Assembly: GCA_958450365.1 (NCBI GenBank)
Contig: CAUEEP010000253.1
Coordinates: 62,001 to 126,000 of the forward strand
Origin: Mesorhabditis belari
Taxonomy: Eukaryota > Nematoda > Chromadorea > Rhabditida > Rhabditidae
Length of the DNA stretch: 64,000 bases
Reading direction: 5' to 3'
Positions 10,651 to 21,474 of this stretch are shown here, in pieces. How positions within the stretch are numbered: position 1 is the stretch's first letter; every line of letters starts with the position of its first letter. Under the pieces are notes generated by a model. The model was given only the letters and a program-made list of their open reading frames with translations. It made no database searches and had not been told where the DNA came from. The position numbers were made by a program, and so were the translations under genes.

Positions 10651-11064
10651 TCATAAATCGATTATTTTATTATTCATTTCAAAAAGTAACCTTTAAAAAA
10701 GCGAAAAAGACTTTCTGGCCAGCCTGATAGACCGATTTGATTCGATTCGATTCGATTAGAAACCCAGTTCTATGGATCGAGGTTTATTGAAAATGAGAGA
10801 GTGGCGAGACAATAACGGATAAATACCAGTTTTTGATAATGAATGCTAATTTTCAAGGAAAAAAGAGAGCTGTTAACGTAGTAACGTAAAAAAAAGAAAT
10901 GAGAGACTGTTTTTCGAGGAATCTGAGACCCAATCGAATTTCTTGTTGACTTATGAGGTTTTTGCGCCAATCGGAAAGTATTCAAAGGAGTAAAAAGCGG
11001 GAAAACAATTTGAAAACTTTCTGTTTACTATTTAGAAGACCGAAGGAGCTGTCAAAAGACGACA

Positions 11065-12184
11065 GCCTTTTGAGCAAATAGAAATATGGTTTGTATGGAT
11101 GCACTTTACGGATTGCATCGAAATGCCGAAATGCCGAAATTTAAGTGCTCAATAACTTTTGTGATACTCAATAACTCAATAACTCTTTCAAATTTACCCT
11201 GCCGAGAAATCTACTCACGAACCATATTGGAACCATATTGGAACCATGTTGGAACCATATGGGAACCATATTGGAACCGTATCCGAACCATATTGGAACC
11301 ATATTGGATCCATATTGGAACCGAATCCGAACCATATTGGAACCATATTGGAACCATATTGGAACCGTATCCGAACCATATTGGAACCATATTGGAACCA
11401 TATTGGAACCATATTGGAACCATAGCGGAACCATATTGGAACCATATTGGAACCATATTGGAACCATATTGGAACCGTATTGGAACCATATCCGAACCAT
11501 ATTGGAACCATATTGGAACCATATCCGAGCCATATTGGAACCGTAGTGGAACCATATCCGAACCATATTGGAACCAGCGTTATCGGATCGGCTGTCGACA
11601 CACGATAAATCGATCATCCTCGGATCATCCACCAAAAGTTCGGATCGGATCCAAACATTCCCTATAATAAAAAAAGAAACGTAAAACGGAATGTGCAAGG
11701 TCGAAATGCTAAAAGAGAATTGAGAAAAGAAATGAGAAAAAGAATATTGAAATTGGAAGAGTTAAGGGCAACCGTTTAATGGTCACCAATATAGAAAGAA
11801 TGTGCAAAAAAGACACAAATGGATGGGAGAGGTGGAAAAAGGGGAAAGAATGGGGAAGGGATTGGGAAGAAGTTTGGGACTTCAGAAATTTGGTGCTTTG
11901 ACTCAAGAAATGCTTAGTTATCACCTGAGTGCTGTATACTATATTCAGCTGTATGTTAAGCGTATACTGTAGCTTACTATCAGAGTTTATAGACGACAAA
12001 TGGAGATTGATAAGCCGGCCCACAGAGGGGCTCAGCTGGTTTTAGCGTGGTCCAAGACTGTTGCCAAAGTCCTAACTGCTCTGTCGTCTTTTGAGCAAAT
12101 AGAAAAATGGTTTTTATGGATGCACTTTACGGATTGCATCAAAATACCTCAAATTTAAGTGCTCAACAACTTTTGTGCACTATC
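11065..12184. repeat. Pair of ~100-bp direct repeats flanking a minisatellite
   Basis: The block starting CTTTTGAGCAAATAGAAA at 11067-11166 recurs at 12091-12184 with few differences (both contain GGATGCACTTTACGGATTGC). The interval holds the 11-bp array at 11218-11577 and about 500 bp with no recognised feature. Confidence 0.75.
11218..11577. repeat. 11-bp minisatellite
   Basis: About 33 copies of GAACCATATTG with variants such as GAACCATATCC and GAACCGTATTG. The unit is not a multiple of three, so all frames cycle through the same 11-residue pattern (the WNHIGTILEPY type), which accounts for five overlapping open frames; none is a gene. Confidence 0.95.
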
Positions 12185-12286
12185 GTAATATTTGAGATTC
12201 CACCCAAGTAAATATTTGTAAATATTTAAGATTTCAAAATCATAGCCCAGGCTGGGGAATTCCGAAAGTTCCGAAATCGGAAGAGA

Positions 12287-13295
12287 TACCGTATTTTCTG
12301 TAATAGTAGTGCGCATTACTATTTTTTCAACCCCCCTCCAGCCTGCACTACTATTACAGACTGCACTACTATTAGAGAGTTTCCTTTTTTCACTAGATCC
12401 TTTACCAGGCAATAATAATAGGTATCATGTCATCTCTTTCTTCCAAGTGAATCGAGTTGTTTTTATATATTTATTTAGAATCAAACAAAGAGTATCAGGG
12501 TAAATCAATTAACAAACATCAATAGAGACATCACTATCATAACTATTATCATCCAAAACAATGTTGGCAAGATGATCGTTGATTTCATTTATTGCTTGTT
12601 CTGCTCGAGCATCCGAGAGACGTTTTGCTCCCTCCGGAATCGAACCATTTTTTTGAAGCAGTGGATAAGGTGGTCTTCTGATCCGTCAGTGGTTGTAGTA
12701 ATTCCACAAATCTTGAAGGAGTGAACGATCAAATGCTTCGGCAGCTCATTCCAAGCGTTCCAAACCCATGTCAAGTAAATTTCCATCGGTGGTGGAGCGG
12801 GATTCCCTCCTTTCGTGAGAGGCCTTGATCCGTTGACCATTCATTCTTCATATTGTGCCCTAATATTTGCTTTGAAGGGAGCGTTCCAGGCAACATCTGG
12901 CGCTAGGTAAAGTAAATTATACTTCTAAATAAAATTATAGTAGATAAAGACTAAGCTAAACTAAGAAAGGCATAGTTTTAGCCTTTGTTTATTCAAGTGC
13001 TTAAATGTGCGGTGGGTAAAACCCATAAGTACCAAAAGAAGTAGTAGCAATATGTCAAAAAGTTAATTACGAGCACAATATGTTAGTCAGTACTAAATAA
13101 ATCGTCACAATCTCATAATAGCATCTCATTTAGCTACCAGGATGCTTTGAAAACAAAGGAAGTCAAAGTGAACAACAACAAAGCAAATATTTTGGCAGGG
13201 TGCACTACTATTTTTTCAACCCCCCTTCTGCCTGCACTACTATTACAGACTGCACTACTATTATAGACTGCACTACTATTACAGAAAATACGGTA
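12287..13295 (-). mobile_element. Pogo/Tigger-like DNA transposon remnant
   Basis: The ends are inverted: TACCGTATTTTCTGTAATAG on the left and its complement on the right. Both sides also carry a subterminal block of CTGCACTACTATTACAGA repeats and a CAACCCCCC motif. The interior carries a broken transposase on the minus strand. Related shorter termini occur at 14250-14500 and 46609-47991. Confidence 0.7.
12589..12935 (-). pseudogene. DDE_1 (pogo/jerky-type) transposase C-terminus, disrupted
   Basis: Read on the minus strand, 12844-12930 gives PDVAWNAPFKANIRAQYEE and then an in-frame TGA at 12841-12843. The frame resumes at once with MVNGSRPLTKGG and ends with WNELPKHLIVHSFKICGI and DGSEDHLIHCF. 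This order (proline-aspartate block, N-K-P-F-K, E-W-M, then a W-x-x-L plus S-F-K-x-C-G-I ending) is the C-terminal signature of pogo/Tigger/jerky transposases. The TGA falls where the family has Trp, so a single nonsense change is likely. The catalytic triad is not recognisable upstream. Confidence 0.75.
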
Positions 13296-13384
13296 TTCAT
13301 AAGTTATTCTTGATAAGTGAATAACTCACTTATCAAGAAGTTTGAGGTTTACTCACATTTAGTTCATCAAGAACTGGTCGTGCT

Positions 13385-13803
13385 TTTTTAGGGAGTGGGA
13401 CAAATGCGACCTTTTTTTGCGCACCTCTAAAAGCTAATATTAACCAATTTCTATTCCAAAGGTTGTTTTTCTAGGTAATTTGAGGGTGTCGAATTCAAAT
13501 TTTGGCATATCAGAGCGTGTGGAACCAATTTGAAAGACAAAACGGCTAGGTCAAATTACAGAAAATTGTTGATTTTTCTCTTTGTATAACTCCGTCCGTT
13601 CGCTTCCACAAGCTCTGATATGCCAAAATTTCGATTCTACGCCCTAAAATTACCTAGAAAAACAACTTTTGGAATAGAAATTGGTTAATGTTAGCTTTTA
13701 GAGCTTTTTTAAAAAGGTGCGCTAATGGGCTAAGTGCGGAAAAAAAGGTGCGCAAATGTCCGGGTGCGCAAAAAAAAAGGTCGCATTTGTCCCACTCCCA
13801 CTT
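13385..13803. mobile_element. Fold-back MITE (family A, copy 1)
   Basis: Long imperfect inverted arms meet near 13590. The ends read GGGAGTGGGACAAATGCGAC and its inverse. A second copy lies at 37005-37415 in intron 1 of the glutamate receptor, and an isolated end matching TCGCATTTGTCCCAC is at 30664-30678. Confidence 0.8.
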
Positions 13804-14104
13804 TTTAAGATATTTAGTTATCTGTCTGGACATACTGTTACTATTGTTATTATTACTCAAGAATACATAGCCGAGCCCGGTTCGGGTCCGGGCGAGGCCA
13901 GCGGAGACGGCCTTGGTGTGAATATCACGGATGCGGACTGCCCGAGACATCTGGCAGAGTGCAGAGGCATTCATTGGCAGAGTGCTGTCGAAATCTCTTG
14001 TATCTCTGTAAACATTCTCTATGAATTGCCTTCTTCCCTCTGCGAAATTGGGCTCCAGTTAATTGCGCAAGTTAGAACTAGAGCAGATCAAAAACTCGCG
14101 CGTC

Positions 14105-14181
14105 GGGACTCGCGCGCCGGGACTAAAACGCGCGACCTTTTGCTTACCAAGCAACTGTGCTAACCATTACACCACAACGGA
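14105..14181 (-). pseudogene. tRNA-like sequence, minus strand, probably inactive
   Basis: The minus strand starts TCCGTTGTGGTGTAATGG, with a good A box (TGGTGTAATGGTTAGCA), followed by a stem-loop TTGCTTGGTAAGCAA that would place GGT in the anticodon (threonine). The B-box region (GCGTTTTAGTCC) departs from GGTTCRANNCC, and no 3' strand complementary to the first seven bases follows. It is best read as a decayed tRNA or tRNA-derived repeat. Confidence 0.5.
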
Positions 14182-14249
14182 CTCGATCTCCCTTATTCCA
14201 GAGAGAGTTAACTACGCACTTTCCTGTCGGCTCAGGTGTAGATGGTAGA

Positions 14250-14500
14250 TACCGTAATACCTCTAATAGTAGCGTCCCCCGTACAGTCGCGTAGTTTAAC
14301 ACACAATTTTGTAACGTTCGGTTCTCCGCGCTGCGGAAAATGTGCGCTTAGATGTCAAAAGATGGCGCTTGAAGCGAAGAATTTTTTGGTACTAACAGTT
14401 TATTTTAGAAAAATCTGGGCGCGTTCAAAAAATTATTTACTTTGGCGACTACGCGACTGTACGTCATTATGGGAACGCTACTATTACAGGTATTACGGTA
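14250..14500. mobile_element. Short MITE
   Basis: The ends are inverted copies around TACCGTAATACCT and TATTACGGTA, and the subterminal GTACAGTCGCGTAG is mirrored as CTACGCGACTGTAC. About 250 bp. The ends resemble those of the 46609-47991 element, so the same family is likely. Confidence 0.75.
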
Positions 14501-14752
14501 TGTGCATTTTTGGTCCGTTCGTCGATAGCTGTACAACGGAAATTCACGTCTTAAGCCTTTTAAAACCTTTTCAAACGTTTTTTACCTTTTGCTAGCATCT
14601 TAAAAGCTGATAGAGCTTGTAAAATGCTATGATATAGCTTGGAAAATGCTATATCATAGCATCAAAAGATAAAAAACGTTTGAAAAGGTTTTAAAGGGCT
14701 TAAGACGTGAATTTCCGTTGTACAGCTATCGACGAACGGACCAAAAATGCAC
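14501..14752. mobile_element. Fold-back element, nearly perfect hairpin
   Basis: The block 14502-14610 (starting GTGCATTTTTGGTCCGTTCG) is inverted at 14650-14752 with almost no mismatch, around a short AT-rich centre. It directly abuts the previous MITE. Confidence 0.85.
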
Positions 14753-14868
14753 ATGTCTAGTAGAGAATCAACTTTGAACGATTAATCCCGCTTTGGCCAA
14801 AAGAAAGAAATGAGCAAAAAGAGAATAGAAAGAGCAAAGTTTATTAGTTTCTTAAATCTAGCTCCCGT

Positions 14869-15290
14869 CTAGAATCCAGCAAATAAAGTGGTCATTTGCA
14901 CCGAAATCCAAGAGTAGTCGACAGAGCTGATCACAGCACCCCAATTTTCACAGCACCCTTTCAATTCCCCAATTTTTTGGCGCTTGATTACTTTTGAAAC
15001 TGTCTGGTGAGGTGCGTGCAAAAGCCGTGAAATCTCTATCACCGATTGTCTGACACCTGGCTCACACGAAAGCGAGAAAGCGGTCGTCCCAGAAAAGTGG
15101 ATCGACAGACGTTGAGGCGCCGACTTCAGCAAAATCTCAAAGGATCGACTCGAATTTTGGCACAAGACTATTGCGGAAGAATGACAGTATGTCTGACACC
15201 TGGCTCACACGAAAGCGAGAAAGCGGCCGTCCCAGAAACGTCCCAGACGTTGAGGTGGAAGACTATTGCGGAAGAATGACAGTATGGCGT
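14869..15290. pseudogene. Rearranged Tc1-like transposase N-terminal pieces
   Basis: On the minus strand 14869-15060 gives SVIEISRLLHAPHQTVSKVI, a helix-turn-helix like that of Tc1-type transposases. On the plus strand 15046-15180 gives SGRPRKVDRQTLRRRLQQN, the GRPR-type linker and second DNA-binding helix. The two pieces lie in opposite orientations and the block TGTCTGACACCTGGCTCACA is duplicated at 15046 and 15189. The locus is a scrambled N-terminal fragment with no catalytic domain. Confidence 0.6.
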
Positions 15291-15658
15291 TGGGTCAAAA
15301 AAATCGCAAGAAACTAGTTGAAACAGCGGGAAATTCCCTATCAACTGATTTGCCATCCTGTGAGAGTCGAAGGGCTGGTCGAAGAACGATGGCTGGTCGC
15401 AAATCCAATTGTGATTTCATTCTGAAAAAAAGCCAATACAAAAGAATTTTTAGTCATAAGTAAGAAAAAAAACGAGATAAAACAAAAAAATCTGTCAAAA
15501 CAGGACCCACTCCATAATTTTAGGACACTCTGTCGAGTAAACCTTTTGGATAATAATGTGATATAAGGTGCGTTGCAAAATGATAGGACCACCCCTAAAT
15601 TTTACATTTTTTGGCTATGAAATTTCATCACGCGAAATGGCTTTTAAATCCTAGAAAT

Positions 15659-16186
15659 ACAGTGTGGTGCAAAAAAAATTGGGCCAGTCCTCGGCAGAAG
15701 TTATTTTGCAAAGAACAAAAAAATTTTTCGATAAAAGTTTAAAAGCAATTAGAGGTTTTAAGTAGCCCATTACTTCTAGTTTCCATAACGCATAATCATA
15801 AGAAGTAAGAATTTATCATTTTAGTGAAAAAAATACATTATCCAAAATATGGTCTGAAACAATGGTGCAAAAAAAATGGGCCAAGATAGAAAACAGACAT
15901 AATATCAATACTTTGTCGGTCCTCCGTTTGCATTAATGACGACCTTGATTCGCCTAGGCATCGAGAGGACAAGATCACGCAGGATAGTCGGGGAAATTTG
16001 ACGCCACATGTTTCTGATAACGAACCAAAGCTCCACCTTCGAATTGAAGCTCCTTCCCTTGATTTTGTTCTTCAAATGAGCCCAGAGATGTTCGATGACG
16101 TTTAAATCCGGTGAATACGGAGGGGCCTTGATCAGTTCAACTCGATGAGCAGCGAAATATATACATGTATATACAAAAATAGGCAT
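15659..16186 (-). pseudogene. Tc1-like transposase C-terminal fragment (DD34E)
   Basis: The frame at 15905-16186 contains APPYSPDLNVIEHLWAHLKN, which holds the third catalytic residue (Glu of EHLW) in its normal Tc1 context, and ends NGGPTKY, a standard Tc1 C-terminus. The first two Asp blocks are missing. The downstream AC-rich end (CAGTGTGGTGCAAAAAAAA near 15661) looks like its terminal repeat. It is a different subfamily from the element nested to its right. Confidence 0.85.
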
Positions 16187-16249
16187 CTATACCATTTTTA
16201 ACATTATCTGAACAAATTGCAACAAAATTATAACATTTTCTTTATTTAA

Positions 16250-17468
16250 CATCTGTTGCGAAATGATAGGACCACATAAAAAATAACAATAAATTTGAGA
16301 ATAAACAAAAGAAAAACGAATGAAAAGTTCATTAATAATCAATAGATGCTCCCTTTTTCTCGATGACGTCGAGTAGTCGACTTTTCATCGAGGCACTAAG
16401 TTTTGAAGCGTTTGTGGTGGAATTGACGTCCAAGCTTGCAAAATTGCTTTTTGAGTTGCGAAATCGTGTCGTAAGTCTTTCCATTAGCATAAATATTCCT
16501 CACGAGGATGCCCCATAAGTTTTCCATTGGGTTTAAGTCCGGTGAGCAGGCAGGCCATCCGAGAAAATCGATGTTGTGACGTTGCAGAAAAGCTTTAGTG
16601 GATTGGCTGACATGAATTGAAGCATTATCCTATTGAAAAATATAGTGTTTCCCTCGATTTTGTGCTAGGAAAGGAAGTAGTTGATCCGCAAGGACGTTCT
16701 GGTAATCGTTCGAGTTCATGTGACAAGTCACAAATTCTAAATCAAGAACGTCATCCACATTGAAAGCGCCCCATATCATCAGCGATCCTCCTCCGAAGTT
16801 TCGACGCCCACAAAGCATTGGATCTTTTTTCAAATCGTGCCAATAGTACTTGTTGCCGTCGGGACCATCCAAATTAAATTTTTTCTCATCGCTGAAGATG
16901 ATCTACAAAGAAAAAAATAGTTAACAACTCAAGGCAAAAGGTTTACTTTTTTCCAATCGATGGCGATGTGATCCCGAGCCCAAGACATCCTTTTTTCTTT
17001 GTGTGCCGGCTTCAGTTTTGGTGCTTTCTTCATGATTGCTCTTTTGATGTAACGGATGCAACACTTGATGGCTCGAGAAAGAGTGCTTTTGTGGACGGGA
17101 GCTCCAATTTGTACCTTGACGTCTTGTAGCGACATCACCGAATTCGACAACAGACGTCCCATATGCCGTTCAGCGCGGACCGTGAGCTTTCGATGACGTC
17201 CCGGAGACTTTTTCTTACCATATTTGAAAGGATCCTTCAAGAAATTTGAGACAACTTGGTGCGAGCGCTTCATTTTTTTTTGCGATCTTTCGATTCGACA
17301 ACTTTCTTCCTTTCAAAATCAAAATTTTCATCTGTTCGATCCGCGAAAGCGATTTTCCACGTCCCATCTTTCTAAAAAATAAAAATTAGCAAAAAGTAAG
17401 CAAAAAACATGGTTTTTACAGGTGGAAAATCACAAAGAAACGTAGTGGTCCTATCATTTTGGGACAGG
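16250..17468 (-). mobile_element. Tc1-like transposon, near full length, inactive
   Basis: About 1.2 kb between inverted ends carrying GAAATGATAGGACCAC. The interior is almost completely filled by one transposase gene on the minus strand, described in the next entry. It lies inside the outer element of the same terminal type. Confidence 0.75.
16331..17367 (-). pseudogene. Tc1-like transposase, broken by stop and frameshifts
   Basis: ATG at 17367 opens MGRGKSLSRIEQMKILILKG, the first helix-turn-helix; a run of nine A then shifts the frame. The second DNA-binding part (SPGRHRKLTVRAERHMGRLL) and linker follow at 16929-17273. A plausible short intron runs from about 16948 to 16903 (GTAAAC to TTTGTAG). 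Then come SDEKKFNLDGPDG (first Asp), DNASIHVS (second Asp) and [13 protein letters not shown] (third residue Glu), so a DD34E enzyme. An in-frame TAG directly precedes the second Asp block, and another frameshift lies near 16440 before an intact Tc1-style tail ending GASIDY. Every catalytic residue survives but the gene cannot be translated through. Confidence 0.85.
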
Positions 17469-17645
17469 TGTAAAATAAGGAAATGCTTAAAAAATTTTGC
17501 CTTTTAAAGTAAATTATTTGGCAAACGGTATTTGGGCGTACTTTTGTATATAAAATTCGAATTTAAGCATCATTTTGCATTTTTAGTTATTTAAAATCAA
17601 AAATCGCAAAAATCGACGGTGGTCCTATCATTTTGCAACGCACTG

Positions 17646-17760
17646 TATTGGGTTAGTGGAAAAGTCCTTTCCGATTTTTTGGGAGAGTACCTTAAATTTG
17701 CCGAATTTTGAAGTATTAAAATTTGGAAGTATTAAAATTTTGATGGTTTTTCAGGTCATT
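17646..17760. mobile_element. Solo end of the mariner fold-back family B
   Basis: Begins TTGGGTTAGTGGAAAAGTCC just after a TA and matches the first ~60 bp of the copies at 18051, 51529 and 51833, then diverges. Truncated. Confidence 0.7.
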
Positions 17761-18015
17761 GTCATTCTTTTTTGCACGTAAATGATAAGAGATTGTGAAT
17801 TTTCGCTGAAAATCGTTTTGTGTTTAATGTTTGGCTTTCCGCAACAGGCTTGGCTGCTTAGAAAATGAGAAAATTCCCATCAATAAGCATTTTACTTGTC
17901 TTTCATCTGTTTTTAGGTAAGTTTGGTTTAGTGTTTTGTTTGAGAATATTCTTTTAGTTCAATCGATCGTCTCCGATTGTGCATGTTCGTCGAGTTCGGG
18001 TCAGTTTGATTTAAT

Positions 18016-18630
18016 ATATACAGTTGCTTTCTAACGTACCCCGTTTTCTATTGGGTTGGTGGAAAAGTCCTTTCCGATTTTTTTGGGAGAGTACTATTTG
18101 TCGAATTTAGACGTTTTATAGCTCATCCTAAAGCTGAATTCGAGACGGATCGATTGGTAAAAAGCGTTTTGAGATATCTCTTTTCTAAAAGCTTTTACAG
18201 CTATTTTAGTAAAGGGCGGCAGAGCCAAAAAATGGCTGTTTTCACGTTTCGTTAGTTTTCCGTGCAGAAACCTAGGCTAAAAACATGTGTTTCGTGATCA
18301 GCGTCAAAAATAACCCCTAGACACGCATTTTCAGAAGCTTAGCAAAAAATTTTTGAAAAATATTGTCACCGGTGGAAGTCGAACCAGCGACCCTCAGATC
18401 AATAGCCTTTCCGCCGCTTTTCGCGATTCTCCTTCGTTTTTCTTGTTTCTTCGTTTCTTCGTTTCTTCGTTCTTGCACTATCGAGAAGTGAGAAAGTCTT
18501 GAATTCAGCTTTAGGATGAGCTATAAAACGTCAAAATTCGACAAATTTAAGGTACTCTCCCAAAAAATCGGAAAGGACTTTTCCATCAACCCAATAGAAA
18601 ACGGGGTACGTTAGAAAGCAACTGTATATC
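18016..18630. mobile_element. Palindromic element split by a mariner MITE
   Basis: The flanks of the inner mariner are themselves a perfect inverted pair: ACAGTTGCTTTCTAACGTAC at 18020 onward and its complement just after 18600. Removing the insert leaves an uninterrupted palindrome of about 66 bp with TA at its exact centre. Confidence 0.8.
18051..18594. mobile_element. Mariner fold-back MITE (family B, copy 2)
   Basis: Perfect mariner-type ends TTGGGTTGGTGGAAAAGTCC, TA on both sides. The arms are long and the centre includes a tRNA-like block around 18372-18410. It is a deletion derivative of the larger copy at 51833-52902. Confidence 0.85.
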
Positions 18631-18799
18631 TTGAAAAACAACAAAGGATTGCACTATTTTTACTGTAACATTTTCTATGACACACTTTATCGAAAAGGTT
18701 CACTCTAGTACAGACTAACGATCTCATTTTACATCGGCATGATGGTTCTGATTTTTTTTGCTAAATACTAAATGCTAAATTCTCTCTAATAGTAGTGCA

Positions 18800-20360
18800 C
18801 CCGGGGGAGCCGAGTTGATGCCTATTTTACGGTTTTCAAGCTTTTGCAGAAGCTCAACACTCAAATCCCCCAACTAGATCTCATCGTCAGCCAGAAAAAC
18901 TTGAACTTCTGCTCGAATTCATTTCAAAAGTTACCCAAATTTGCTTAAGCATGCCTTAAATTAGACAATATATAACTTTTATTCAGAGAAGTCTAATTCA
19001 ATTGGCGTATTAAATATGTTTTATGGAAAATACGAAAAAGTATACCAACTTTCAAGTTGCCAATCTAATAGATTAAGATTAGATTAAGCCAAGCATTTTC
19101 AAAGGACCAGATTCATTCTTGCATTTTGTAGCAGGTCGGAATCGTTGCAGAACATGATCAGAAACAGGTCCAGTACAGATCCAAAATAACATTTTGAATC
19201 TAGTATCTAGCTGTCATTAAGCAGCTGCTCTTCGCGGTACGTTGCTTAAGGCATCGAAGTCACAAGCGTTTAGCTTTATCACCGTTTGTGCACAAATGTT
19301 GGTTAGCTAAAAAAGAAAAAGTGTAAAAAGAGTGTTTAATTTTAGCTTTTTTTTAAAACAAATTTTGATCTTTTATGCAAATTCGCAAGTAAATTCTCAT
19401 TTATTTTTAGTTAATCGAAATTCATCGAAGAGAAATATAAAGAAAACGATGTGATGAATTTTTCTAGAAATTTCGCTATACTCCTAACTTTTTATGTTCT
19501 ATCTTTTTTCCATCTTCCACAAAAATAGGTTTCCGTAGAAGAAAGGGGTCAAAGTCGCATGCCGTATTTTCTCTAAGTGCACCCCTGGCGAGCTGAGTTG
19601 ATGACTATTTTACGGTTTCCAAGCTTTTGCAGAAGCTCAACACTCAAATCCCCCACTGGATCTCATCGTCAGCCACATTTTTTTTTCACTTTTGTCCTTA
19701 TTTGATCTCTGTCCTTATTTGATCTTTGAAAGATAACTAGGCTTATTAGAGGAAATAAATGTCCATTTAAGCAACAACAGACAACTTCTTTTGAGCATCG
19801 AGCATTTGCAGTAGCGTTTTTTTATGTCTATGCGCAACCCGTAGTTTGGAAGACCAAATTGCGTTGTTAATTGCTAGCTTCCTGTCTCTCATTGAACTCA
19901 TGGATCATTTCGATCAAAATCTCAAATCCCCCACTGGATCTCATCGTCAGCCACATTTTTTTTTTCACTTTTGTCCTTATTTGATCTCTGTCCTTATTTG
20001 ATCTTTGAAAGATAACTAGGCTTATTAGAGGAAATAAAATTCGGGACAGTTCGATCAATCCATTCAGTTTAACCTAATAAATGAACTAAAATTGTCAGGT
20101 GTGATAATCGAACAGCTATTTCCCGGTTCAAACTACCAAATGATGAAAAGTGTTTTAAAGAAAAGTGCTTTTTTTTTGCTTTTAACCTTATTGTATCTCT
20201 TCTGAAAGGTAACTAGGGTTATTAGAGGAAGTAAATGTTCATTTAAGCAACAACAGACAACTTCTTCTGAGCATCGAGCATTTGCAGTAGCGTTTTTTTA
20301 TGTCTATGCGCAACCCGTAGTTTGGAAGACCAAATTGCGTTGTTAATTGCTAGCTTTGAC
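18800..20360. repeat. Nested segmental duplications
   Basis: A ~120-bp block containing CTCATCGTCAGCCACATTTT occurs at 19640-19760 and 19921-20040, with a shorter match near 18855-18890. A second ~90-bp block containing TTTGCAGTAGCGTTTTTTTA occurs at 19788-19880 and 20270-20357. No coding potential is evident. Confidence 0.75.
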
Positions 20361-20842
20361 GATAATTATTATCAAGGCTTTAAAAAGGTTTTTTGACTTT
20401 TCGAAAGTCATTCAAAACGGTTTGGGCTTGATTGTTGTAGTTTATTGATTTTGAATTTTTATTACTTCTATTTTGATCTTATAGAAAATCTCGGCTTTCT
20501 ACTACCTAAATAGAGCTTCATTGGCTGAGCTACTTGGCTGAGCTACTACTTGGCTGAGCAATTCACGATTTCTGCTCTTACTACAAATTTATACGAATCT
20601 CCCGTTAATTCGATTTTATTGGTGGAGAAGGATTGAGGCTCTTCTGTTATCGGGGAGACTTTTAGGAGGGGAAGCTTCTGGAGGAAAGGCCCCAATAAGA
20701 GTCATCTTGTTCTCTTAAAGTTGTTTGAGTTGTACCAGTAAGGATAATTGGTTCTTAAGAAATAAGGTCGAATGCTTTAAACTTTTTATTTGATGTAGAA
20801 ATCTTATAAGCAATCTTTGGACTTTTCAGTCAACAAATAATA

Positions 20843-21390
20843 CACTGCTGGACATAATTTTAAAGGCAGTCGAATTTTTACGATTTTTTTTTGAAAATAT
20901 TGAATATCCAATAAAATTGTCTTTTAAACATCATTACTATCATAATTTTACATGTATAACTGGAAAAATCCAGGAGATGATAATTGGAACTTTTAAAGAA
21001 AAACCAAATTTATTCAAAAAGTGCCTCTGGCAAGTGGTCATAATTTTAAAGGCATTTTAAAGGCACAATTTTACCTTAAATCATTTATTTTGTACTTTTA
21101 ATGCATCTTTTTTCATTTTTTAAATGCTTAAATGTCATCTTTTAGATATGGATAAAGGAATTGCTGGATTGCTCAGCCAAGTAGCTCAGCCAAGTAGCTC
21201 AGCCAAGTAGAGGCACTTTTTGAATAAACTTAGTTTTTCTTTAAAAGTTCTAATTATCATCTCCTCGATTTTTCCAGTTATACATGTAAAATGATGATAG
21301 TAATGATGTTTAAAAGACAATTTTATTGGATATTCAATATTTTCAAAAAAAATCTTAAAAATTCGACTGCCTTTAAAATTATGTCAAATT
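20843..21390. mobile_element. Fold-back MITE with ~180-bp arms
   Basis: The left arm 20848-21030 starts CTGGACATAATTTTAAAGGC and is mirrored at 21205-21388. The loop contains GTAGCTCAGCCAA repeats. The end motif is typical of Tc1-class elements. Confidence 0.8.
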
Positions 21391-21474
21391 ACGTCAAAAT
21401 TTTTCTATTCCACTGGGAACACTCTAATTTGTTGTGTTCGGTTTTCTTAAAAACTGTGTTTCCAGTGAGGATTG

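Larger units (their letters stand above)
15566..17645 (-). mobile_element. Outer Tc1-type element with a related element nested inside
   Basis: The outer ends are inverted copies of GTGCGTTGCAAAATGATAGG (right end at 17620-17643). A second inverted pair with nearly the same core (GTTGCGAAATGATAGGACCAC at 16254, and its inverse near 17441-17465) lies inside. The outer copy therefore seems to have received a relative of itself. The left arm also includes a different Tc1 tail at 15659-16186. Confidence 0.7.

Noticed and set aside
11086..11698. Five overlapping ORFs with WNHIGTILEPY or FQYGSNMVPI repeats
   Set aside because: Translations of an 11-bp satellite in all frames.
13654..14163. ORFs across the MITE and tRNA-like region
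   Set aside because: Run through inverted-repeat arms and a tRNA-like sequence; no protein motif.
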